From the NCBI RefSeq assembly GCF_004000925.1, contig NZ_BIME01000005.1:62001-126000 (forward strand): a DNA stretch of 64,000 nt, given 5' to 3'. Both the position numbers and the translations under genes were made by a program. Under the pieces are notes generated by a model that was not told the origin of the DNA, did not search any database, and worked only from the letters and a program-made list of their open reading frames with translations. Source of the stretch: Paenibacillus illinoisensis NBRC 15959. Its GTDB lineage: Bacteria; Bacillota; Bacilli; Paenibacillales; Paenibacillaceae. This document shows, one piece after another, positions 55,374-63,063 of this stretch; within the stretch, counting starts at the first letter, position 1; each line of letters opens with the position of its first letter.

Positions 55374-57167
55374 ATGAAAACCGTATTGTATGTTCCACTG
55401 GATGACCGCCCGGCTAACTTGGATGACGTCATTGTTCAAGGGAAGGCAGCAGGCATCCATATCGTTACGCCGAACCTGGGTGATATTCAAAACCGACTCG
55501 ATTCGGAAAAAACGACAGAAGGCACAACGCTGCTTGGTACATCTGCACCTACGTATGGTATTCCGACCAACATTTATAACTTTATTCTGAAGCATGCTGC
55601 CCAAGTTGATGGATTCATTATCTCATCCGATATGCTGGCCTATGGCGGTCTGATTGGCAGTCGTCAGCTTCGGGATGACGGAGGAGATGCCTATCCGGAC
55701 TACGATGAAGAAACAACGCGTCTGCTCAATGTGATTCAAGTAATTAAGGAGAAATATCCGCGCAAACCGGTATATGTCATGGATACGGTAATGCGACTGG
55801 CGACGACTTCATTTGCAGACGGTCTTGCGCTCGACGCCTATAACGAGTCCCGTGCACTCATGCAGCAGCCGCGTCAGGCCTATACCGAGTTTGAGGACAT
55901 TATTAACGGCTACAACCTGTCGCCAGATGGTGTGGAGTATGGTGAAACAACTTTTTTCAACAAAGAGCAGTATTACAAGACCAGACAGCACAAGTTCAAA
56001 ACGAACCTGTACATTCTGGATCAGCTGGCCCGCAAAGGGTACATTGATTTCCTCGCTGTGGGTGTCGACGATGCAAATACACAGGGGGTTCAGATTAACG
56101 AGATTAACTATGTAGAAGCACGGATTAACGAATGGCTGGGGGGAATTGACGGACAAAATCCGGAACGGGCCATCATCCTTCCGGATGCGGACGGCCTGGG
56201 TCATGCCCTTGTCGCACGTATGGCGAATCAGCTGCTGCGAGGCGGCAAGAAAACACGTTACGCTGTGAATTATTACGGCCCTCACGGCTCCACCATTATT
56301 AATACCTATGAATATATGGACGTTCACGAGAATGTAGCTCACCATATTGATATTGTAGGCGGGGTGCTGGTAGCGGATGCGGCTTACCCAGGAGATGCTG
56401 AGGGAACCACTTCGCTTGACATGTCCTCGGAATTGGATCGCATGACGAACCGGCCATCAGGAAAGCCAGGACCAAAGCCGGGTGTGGATATCGAGATTAT
56501 TGCGATTACGGCACTGGATCAAGTCCAAGCCGCGGTTGAACGGCTGACGAGCATTAGTGAGCAAGGATTGCCAGCGGTGCTGATTGATTTTGTCGGAAAA
56601 GGACCAGCCAATTTGGATGTAGCGGAAGCGCTGCTGAACAGTCCATATACCGGCCGGGTTCTGGGGTACAGCGCCTGGAATACACCCGGGAACAAGATTG
56701 GCCTTGCCGTAGGTATGGGACAATCCCGATATGCTTTTGTTACCACAGAAAAGCGCGCTTCTGCTCTTCACGAAGCTGTAGATGCACACGGATCATTGCT
56801 GTTCAAACGGTTCCTGAAAGACTACTACTATAAAGCTGTAGCGATCGCGGATATCCGCACGTACTCCAGAGCCCATGCGCTCTATACCAATGTGGCAACC
56901 CTTGCGGACCAGAATATGGTGCTGTTCAATTCCGAGGAAGATTATGCTCACCTGCAAACACTGCTTCGGGATCTAATGCAGACGTACACCGCGGGTCTCG
57001 CAAGCAAAACAGCCTTTGCCCAAGGAAATGTGGCGATCAAGCAAATCCGCGACTGTGATGTGTTGTATGCGAAATATTGCAGTGCTGCACTCGACTATGC
57101 CAATCCGGATTTCATCTGGGGACGTGCATTTGAAATTACATTGAGTCCGCAAGTTACGTTGAAATAA
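55374..57167 (+). CDS. DUF4127 family protein
   Basis: The 597-residue protein starts MKTVLYVPLDDRPANLDDVI, the signature opening of DUF4127, and includes SSDMLAYGGLIGSR and AVGVDDANTQGVQINEINYV. Family members of about 500-600 residues occur in Bacillota, often near sugar-related genes. The biochemical role is unknown. It has no signal peptide. AGGAGGTTACGTGAT precedes the ATG. It is flanked by the two RNA repeat copies. Confidence 0.8.
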   Translation: MKTVLYVPLDDRPANLDDVIVQGKAAGIHIVTPNLGDIQNRLDSEKTTEGTTLLGTSAPTYGIPTNIYNFILKHAAQVDGFIISSDMLAYGGLIGSRQLRDDGGDAYPDYDEETTRLLNVIQVIKEKYPRKPVYVMDTVMRLATTSFADGLALDAYNESRALMQQPRQAYTEFEDIINGYNLSPDGVEYGETTFFNKEQYYKTRQHKFKTNLYILDQLARKGYIDFLAVGVDDANTQGVQINEINYVEARINEWLGGIDGQNPERAIILPDADGLGHALVARMANQLLRGGKKTRYAVNYYGPHGSTIINTYEYMDVHENVAHHIDIVGGVLVADAAYPGDAEGTTSLDMSSELDRMTNRPSGKPGPKPGVDIEIIAITALDQVQAAVERLTSISEQGLPAVLIDFVGKGPANLDVAEALLNSPYTGRVLGYSAWNTPGNKIGLAVGMGQSRYAFVTTEKRASALHEAVDAHGSLLFKRFLKDYYYKAVAIADIRTYSRAHALYTNVATLADQNMVLFNSEEDYAHLQTLLRDLMQTYTAGLASKTAFAQGNVAIKQIRDCDVLYAKYCSAALDYANPDFIWGRAFEITLSPQVTLK

Positions 57168-57210
57168 TGTGACCTATAAACTTTACACTAGACCACTACG
57201 ATTGCAGAAC

Positions 57211-57328
57211 CATCTTACGATCACTGTTATCCCCGGCTTTTTGTGATTCCCTTCTCTAAAGGGAAAAATCCGGTGATAAACGCGACCGCTCTGCTTCTCT
57301 AGACTGATTCTGCACTCTCCGTTCTCGT
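57211..57328. repeat. Dispersed hairpin repeat, copy B
   Basis: The second copy of the element at 47911-48036. Arms TTATCcCCGG/CCGGtGATAA pair (57227-57279) around CCCTT/AAAGGG. Differences from copy A partly keep the pairing, which suggests a conserved structure. Confidence 0.6.
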
Positions 57329-57420
57329 ATAAATGTTTCAGTTCATCTTATATTGTGTGAAACGTGGACTCGTCTTTTTTCCGCCCAAGATACGCTTTAA
57401 ACCACACGGAAGTCATCCGA

Positions 57421-57580
57421 TTCACCGTCCGCGCTAGGGAGAAAAGGGTGTAAGATTGTATTATCGGATCAATCGCAAACGGACACACACCGAAAGCTCA
57501 TACGCTTATGTACAGACCGGCCAAGAGGCCGGTCTTTTTGATGCGGTGATTCGTGTCCGGCATTGATCTCGGTATTTATC
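57421..57580 (+). repeat. Structured leader RNA repeat, copy 2 (before the tail module)
   Basis: This copy is similar to 55184-55337 from TTCACCGTC through the terminator (ACCGGCC...GGCCGGT with TTTTT, 57516-57539) and on to ATGCGGTGAT. It lies about 100 bases before the first tail gene, so it may control the module. Confidence 0.6.
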
Positions 57581-57677
57581 ATTTACTCAGTCACTGAGAT
57601 CAAGGGGGAGTCATGGGCTGCCGCATGGCCGCTGCATCATGCGAGCAGATGACAAACGTGCAGCTGAAGGGGGCGAG

Positions 57678-58595
57678 ATGAATGTGTCTATCCAAAGTGA
57701 AACAAACATTACAGTTACAGGGACAAACCAAATGAGTGTGGCTGTGAGACAGACGCTGAAGCAAAAGCTTGCAGCACTCGTTCCGGCATGGGATGGCCGG
57801 GTGCTGGATGTGCCTGCACAGGGTGAGGTTCTGACAGGGCCTTGTGCGGTCGTCGCCTTTGCTGAAGAAGTACCAAAGTCTGCTTGGGCAGGGTACCGAC
57901 GAATTATTAAAATCTCTCTGTACGTTCGCCCGGAAGATGGAGGAGCAGAACAGCTGGAAACGTGGTCTGCGGAGCTGGTAAAAGGACTTCATCAGGTGCG
58001 GCTGGAGGATGAGAATGGTGCAGCGTTTACCTGCATCTATTTCGGTTCATCCGACTGCGACCGGGTGGACACCGGATCAGGCATGATGACGCGAAGTCTG
58101 CGGTTCGGGATGTATATTCCTGAATCCACCAATGACCATACTGCTCCAGGTACACCTGATTCCTGGATGGCTGCGCTTCAGGACTGGACACAGTCAGCGC
58201 TTGGCTCTGTATGGTCCGTGTATGGCGATGTCTGGCCCGGAGGTTATGAGACGCCTTCCGTGCTGTGGAGATTGACGGGTTACAGCTCAGCTGCAGCGGG
58301 CACTTCGGCGCTGGAGATACGAAAGCAGTTGACGGGACATGTTGTTGCTGCAGGTGAAGCCGTCACCCGTCATACCGTTACGCGTCTGGTCGAACAACTG
58401 GCTGTACAGCCCCGTATTGCTCTGGCGAAAACAGAGAATACCCGGTACCTGACGGTGGAGGAAGCTTCAGCTGATTTGCAGGCAGATGCCTACCTGAACG
58501 GGCAGATTCGTCTGACGCTGCAGCAGCGAATTCGTCGTCCGGGGACGGATGTGCCGTTGATCCGCGAGATTCATCACAGTAAGGGAATCGAATAG
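57678..58595 (+). CDS. Two-domain tail-terminator/completion-like phage protein
   Basis: The 305-residue protein is the first gene of the tail module. Its first half (about 18-145, RRIIKISLYVRPEDGG) and second half (about 165-305, LNGQIRLTLQQRIRRPG) look like two related tail-terminator or XkdJ-like units of the usual 140 residues. Its position before the sheath gene fits a protein closing the tail tube. AAGGGGG lies four bases before the ATG at 57678. Confidence 0.55.
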   Translation: MNVSIQSETNITVTGTNQMSVAVRQTLKQKLAALVPAWDGRVLDVPAQGEVLTGPCAVVAFAEEVPKSAWAGYRRIIKISLYVRPEDGGAEQLETWSAELVKGLHQVRLEDENGAAFTCIYFGSSDCDRVDTGSGMMTRSLRFGMYIPESTNDHTAPGTPDSWMAALQDWTQSALGSVWSVYGDVWPGGYETPSVLWRLTGYSSAAAGTSALEIRKQLTGHVVAAGEAVTRHTVTRLVEQLAVQPRIALAKTENTRYLTVEEASADLQADAYLNGQIRLTLQQRIRRPGTDVPLIREIHHSKGIE

Positions 58596-58664
58596 TCAGG
58601 AATGGCAAGGAATTGTCCCTAGGTTGGAAAAGTATCCGTAATTTAAAGATGAGGTGAAGTGGCA

Positions 58665-58865
58665 ATGGCAAGCACCGTGAAAAAAAGCAAACAGGCTGAC
58701 CCGCAATATACGCGGGCGGAACTGATGAATCATGCAGAAGCCCTCTTTGCCGTTAAGGCAGAGGTGCTGTATGGTGCGCTGTACGAAGCAGCGCAGCAGA
58801 CGTTTTCCATTGAGGAAACGCAAGTACGAATCAACCAATTTATGAAAGCGAAGGTGAAGGGATAA
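58665..58865 (+). CDS. Small tail-module protein
   Basis: The 66-residue protein starts MASTVKKSKQADPQYTRAEL and has a helical acidic middle and basic end. It overlaps the sheath gene by one base (TAATG). Small ORFs before the sheath gene occur in PBSX-like clusters. Function unknown. Confidence 0.6.
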   Translation: MASTVKKSKQADPQYTRAELMNHAEALFAVKAEVLYGALYEAAQQTFSIEETQVRINQFMKAKVKG

Positions 58866-60328
58866 TGGCAGGCGGAACATGGGAGCAAACGAATCGTCCG
58901 GTCCTACCGGGCTTATATATGAATTTTCAGGCGGCAGCATCTTCAGCCATTCAGGCTGGCAATCGGGGAACGGTTGTCGTTCCGATCAAGGCGAACTGGG
59001 GTCCGGTGGGTACCTTTGTGGAGGTCGGAAGCGAAGCAGCGATTGAACGTATTTTCTCGGCACATGCATTGGATAACGGGACAGCCCATACATCCTTGAA
59101 GCTAGCCCTGCTGGGTGGCCCGAAAAAGCTGCTGGCCTATCGGGTAGCGGGAGCCACGGCAAAGGCAGCCAGTCTAACGTTGAAGGACAGCAGCGATGCA
59201 GATGTACTGCAGCTGGATGCCAAGTATCCAGGAGATCGTGCGAACGGATTCTATGTCACCATTCAGCCGGGTGTAATTGGTAACACGAAGCATGAAGTGC
59301 GCCTGTTTGAAGGGACCCGGATGCTGTATGCACTCCTGACCGCAGATATCTCTGCAGCATCTCTAGCCAAACAGATCAATGAGGATGAGCGCAATGAGTG
59401 GGTAACGGCTCAAGCGATTGGCGATGGTACGGGTGTGGTTGCCACCGTGTCGGGTGCGGCTTTCAAAGGTGGTGCCAGCGGTAATGATGACCTGACCAAC
59501 GCGGAGTATATTGCGGTGCAGGGTGCGCTGGAAGGCGAGCAATTCGATGTATTGGCATTGGATCATGCGGCGGATGTGCCTATGCTGGCAAGCTTCGCGG
59601 CCTGGGTAAAGCGTGTGCGCAGCGAAGGAAAACCAGTGATGGCCGTATTTGGCGGTTCCATCGCAGATGATACGTCTGCAACGGCTGCACAGAAGGCAGC
59701 CGCCCGTTCACTGACATTGAATCACGAAGGTGTGATCAATGTGGGTACCGGTGTGCGTCTGGGGGATGCGTACTACAGTTCGGCGGAAACATCGGCTTAT
59801 GTCGCCGGTCTCATCGCTGGACAACGTCTGAATGAATCGACAACGTATGCTCCTTCACCGTTCGATGATGTCACGCGCCGCTGGACTCGGGCGGAACAAG
59901 AGCAGGCGGTACAGAATGGCGTATTTATTTTCTTCCATGATGGCCGCCAGGTGAAAGCTCTTCGCGGAGTAAACACACTCGTGACTCCTGCTGCCGGACA
60001 AAATAACGCATGGAAAAAAATCCGTTCCATTCGTGTGATGGATGCGATTAACACAGACTTGCAGCGTTCCGCGGAAGATACGTATATTGGGAAAGTAAAC
60101 AATACCGAAGAGGGGCGCCAGGCGCTGATCGGTGCAATGAAGGCCTATCTTGCGCTGCTTGCACAGAGCAATGTGATTGAGGCTGAGGGATATGATGTCA
60201 TTCTCGACCCAGCCTATTATGGCGCAGCCCCGATCCTGAAACCGGAGGCAGATCAGGTATTCCTTCAGTGGAATGTGAAGTTGACCGATGTGATGGAGCA
60301 GTTGTTTGGTACATTTTACGTGCAATAA
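58865..60328 (+). CDS. xkdK: Contractile tail sheath protein (XkdK-like)
   Basis: The 487-residue protein matches the PBSX XkdK sheath. It starts MAGGTWEQTNRPVLPGLYMN, includes VPIKANWGPVGTFVEVGSEA and ALLGGPKKLLAYRVAGATA, and ends in WNVKLTDVMEQLFGTFYVQ. Sheath proteins drive tail contraction, so this module is myovirus-type, not siphovirus. The start overlaps the small ORF before it. Confidence 0.92.
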   Translation: MAGGTWEQTNRPVLPGLYMNFQAAASSAIQAGNRGTVVVPIKANWGPVGTFVEVGSEAAIERIFSAHALDNGTAHTSLKLALLGGPKKLLAYRVAGATAKAASLTLKDSSDADVLQLDAKYPGDRANGFYVTIQPGVIGNTKHEVRLFEGTRMLYALLTADISAASLAKQINEDERNEWVTAQAIGDGTGVVATVSGAAFKGGASGNDDLTNAEYIAVQGALEGEQFDVLALDHAADVPMLASFAAWVKRVRSEGKPVMAVFGGSIADDTSATAAQKAAARSLTLNHEGVINVGTGVRLGDAYYSSAETSAYVAGLIAGQRLNESTTYAPSPFDDVTRRWTRAEQEQAVQNGVFIFFHDGRQVKALRGVNTLVTPAAGQNNAWKKIRSIRVMDAINTDLQRSAEDTYIGKVNNTEEGRQALIGAMKAYLALLAQSNVIEAEGYDVILDPAYYGAAPILKPEADQVFLQWNVKLTDVMEQLFGTFYVQ

Positions 60329-60440
60329 GTAGAGTAGAAGAGCAGGGCGAGAGCTTTGCTTAGTTATAAGTCAGATTCAGGATTTCGAACCATTTGTTCA
60401 ACTTATATACATTTGAAAAGATCCCAAGGAGGAATTGTAC

Positions 60441-60848
60441 ATGTTGGATGCATCAAGAGTTATTCTCGGTACCCATGGTCAGCTGCATATGGATGGGGTG
60501 TGGCAGACGAATATTAACAAGCTGGAAGCCAGTGTGGAAATTGAAAAACGTGAGCTGAATCTGGTCGGCAATGACTGGAAAGTTCACAAAAATGGTGCGA
60601 AAAAAGGAACAGGCACAATGACAGGTTACAAGGTTACTTCCGACATGATCCAGCGCGGGTTCACCAAGTTCCAAATCATCTCGAAGCTGGACGATCCAGA
60701 GTCGTATGGACACGAGAGTGTTCTGCTGAAGGGCTGCATGGTGGACAAAATCCAGCTTGCAAACTGGACAGCGGGTGAGGAAGTACCGGAGGAAACGGGC
60801 TTTACGTTTGAAGGATTTGAATTGTTGAATCCGATTGTTGCGTTGTGA
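60441..60848 (+). CDS. xkdM: Tail tube protein (XkdM-like)
   Basis: The 135-residue protein has the XkdM sequence style, LDASRVILGTHGQLHMDGVW then MTGYKVTSDMIQRGFTKFQI. It forms the inner tube. AAGGAGG lies before the ATG at 60441. Confidence 0.9.
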   Translation: MLDASRVILGTHGQLHMDGVWQTNINKLEASVEIEKRELNLVGNDWKVHKNGAKKGTGTMTGYKVTSDMIQRGFTKFQIISKLDDPESYGHESVLLKGCMVDKIQLANWTAGEEVPEETGFTFEGFELLNPIVAL

Positions 60849-61058
60849 AGCAGTAGGTAATGGTGTAGATGCGGTTTTATCAATAAATTAAAGATACGCC
60901 AGGTGCTCGAGGTATAGTTAATATTAATGTTTTGGGAAAAATCTGGGATGGGGAAAAACTGTAAAGGGTTTGCTTCAATACATTCCGAAACAAGGACATC
61001 AGGGTCAGACCAGCAGAATTTGCATAGAAAAACAAACAAAAAAATGGAGGTTTTTAAT

Positions 61059-62300
61059 ATGGAAAACGTGCATGTGTCTATCGAGAAATATATCAATTTG
61101 GTGTCTAACCGTACGGATCCAAGATCCGAATGGGATTGGACTGAAGCTTTTGATGCCCTGATGAATGATCCAGCAGTACAAGTGTTTCTCCCACCAGGAG
61201 CTTACCGTGTAAGATTTCCTAAAGCAATTACAAAACTTAAAACCATCAATGGTGAAGGTGCAACGTTGTACTCCAGAGGTGCACTCAACCTTGAAGCTCA
61301 TGGTATTCGCATTATTGGTTTGACCCTTGCAGGTAAAACACCTAACGGCATTCAACTAAGTGAAGGTCATGGTATTACGCTGTTAGGAGTAAATAATATT
61401 GAGATCATTCGTTGTAATCTCCAAGATATCAATCAAAATGCCATTCAGTTCAGTAACCAGGTGAATTACTCTACAAATATCAAAATTGATTCTTGTAAGA
61501 TCAATAACATTGGTATCAATACAACGACGATTGAGACAGAAGGCATGGGTATCTATGTGCAACATGCCAAAAACGTTCTGATCACAAACAGTGTTATTTC
61601 TCGGACATATGGCCAGTCAGGTATCATGATTCAGAAAGCTAATACTGTTGCAGTGGAACACACATTGATTGAAGACACCAAGTATCGTGGAATCCAAACA
61701 TTTGCAGGGACTAGTTCGACAGATGTAACAGATGTTATCAACAACATTATTATCTTCAGATGCACGATCCGTCGTACAGGTGAACTCAATCAGACAGGTA
61801 ATGGCTTGGCTACAAATGGAATCTTTATCCGTAATCCCAAAGGTAGACCTGAGGATGTGAAAATCACCCATACCTTGGTCGAACACTGTGGAGAAAATTT
61901 CATTGAAGGAACATTTGATGCTCAGTTCAATACATTCAAGTTCTCTGGGTGGTATGATTCCCTCGAGACTCCATCTAAAGAAGGATTGTACCCACACTCC
62001 AGAGCTATCATCGCAAACAATAAAATTATTTCCGCAAAGAAAGAAGGCGTAAAGCTTTTCGGTAATCGCGTTGATGTTATCGTTCAAGGTAACCTGATTA
62101 TTGATTCAGGAATCTCTGGTGTACTTGTGCAAGCTCATGGTGCAGGCACAATTGCAACAGGAATCATTGTTGTAGATAACATTATCCGTGATACCACAAA
62201 ACAAACCGTTCGTGGCGTTGAGTTGGTAGCTAGTCAAGGTGGCGTTCTGGACACAGTTAACATTATCAACGAACGGAACCACGTATTAGGAGTTTCTTAA
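61059..62300 (+). CDS. Parallel beta-helix protein inside the tail module
   Basis: The 413-residue protein has pectate-lyase-like repeats (EGHGITLLGVNNIEIIRCNL, HAKNVLITNSVISRTYGQSG, ANTVAVEHTLIEDTKYRGIQ, GNRVDVIVQGNLIIDSGISG). There is no signal peptide. Its GC content looks near 40 percent, below the mid-fifties of its neighbours. It stands between the tube gene and the chaperone gene, where PBSX has nothing similar. It may be a tail spike or a cargo gene. ATGGAGG sets the start at 61059. Confidence 0.7.
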   Translation: MENVHVSIEKYINLVSNRTDPRSEWDWTEAFDALMNDPAVQVFLPPGAYRVRFPKAITKLKTINGEGATLYSRGALNLEAHGIRIIGLTLAGKTPNGIQLSEGHGITLLGVNNIEIIRCNLQDINQNAIQFSNQVNYSTNIKIDSCKINNIGINTTTIETEGMGIYVQHAKNVLITNSVISRTYGQSGIMIQKANTVAVEHTLIEDTKYRGIQTFAGTSSTDVTDVINNIIIFRCTIRRTGELNQTGNGLATNGIFIRNPKGRPEDVKITHTLVEHCGENFIEGTFDAQFNTFKFSGWYDSLETPSKEGLYPHSRAIIANNKIISAKKEGVKLFGNRVDVIVQGNLIIDSGISGVLVQAHGAGTIATGIIVVDNIIRDTTKQTVRGVELVASQGGVLDTVNIINERNHVLGVS

Positions 62301-62445
62301 TAAAAAAGATTATCAAGAGATGAATTGAACAAATGACTTAACAAGATAGGGACACACATGCAGGCTGAGGAATCTCGGTCTATTTGTTGTCCCTAATTGT
62401 TGAGATGAGTTATCCAATTGTGAAATGAGAAGGAGACTGCACCCT

Positions 62446-62880
62446 ATGAGTATGAATGAAAACATGTCCGAAGAACAGATTCTGGATCAGCTGTTTGAAG
62501 CAGCAGAACGTTTGCCGGAAGAGAATGTGCGCATTCAGCGCCTGGATCTGCTGCTGACCCTGCGGGGACTGACGTCTTCGAAAGTGGATCAGATCCGAGA
62601 ACGCTGTACCATCCGTAAAACGACCAAGGGCCGTACCGAGGAGAAGGTAGATACCGAAACATTTAACGCACTGCTGATCTCCGAAGCCACGGTGAAAATG
62701 AATGTCCGCGGTCTGGAACTGTCCGGATGGGGAGATAACCGCATTACAGGTCGCATGAAGCTATCCGGTGGGGAACAGGCGGTTCGCCGCATGCTGCTCG
62801 CAGGTGAACTGGATGCCGTAGGTGACAAGGTACTGGAGTTATCCGGCTTTGGTGTGGAGATTGAAGACCTAAAAAACTGA
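62446..62880 (+). CDS. xkdN: Tail assembly chaperone (XkdN-like), zero-frame product
   Basis: The 144-residue protein starts MSMNENMSEEQILDQLFEAA and ends VEIEDLKN, matching XkdN-like chaperones. GAAGGAG sets the start at 62446. The last sense codons contain A AAA AAC, a slippery site. Slippage by -1 gives a longer form (next entry). Confidence 0.85.
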   Translation: MSMNENMSEEQILDQLFEAAERLPEENVRIQRLDLLLTLRGLTSSKVDQIRERCTIRKTTKGRTEEKVDTETFNALLISEATVKMNVRGLELSGWGDNRITGRMKLSGGEQAVRRMLLAGELDAVGDKVLELSGFGVEIEDLKN

Positions 62881-63059
62881 TTCACTCCGGCGGGATGACC
62901 ACGTTCCTGTATCACATGTGGGTTCGTCACCATCTTCGTCCCGGAGAGTTTTGGGCTTTACCACGAGGCGAACGCTCACTGTTGATTGCGTTCTCGGAAG
63001 AGGAGATGGCAGCGCTGACTTCGCAAATGAATCGATAATTAGTTTGGACAGGAGGTGAA
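62446..63059 (+). CDS. Tail assembly chaperone, predicted -1 frameshift product
   Basis: The slippery heptamer AAAAAAC (62871-62877) lies at the very end of the chaperone gene, in the correct phase. The -1 frame then adds 60 codons (GGMTTFLYHMWVRHHLRPGE, ALPRGERSLLIAFSE) and stops at 63057-63059, giving about 204 residues. G/GT-type frameshift chaperones of tailed phages work this way. The extension has no start of its own with a ribosome site, which supports frameshifting. Its end overlaps the tape-measure ribosome site. Confidence 0.75.
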
Positions 63060-63063
63060 AGGA

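Noticed and set aside
47362..57167. The whole stretch from the XRE gene to DUF4127 as one prophage.
   Set aside because: The kinase pair, FMN reductase, VOC and other genes look like normal chromosomal genes, and no integrase or attachment site was found.
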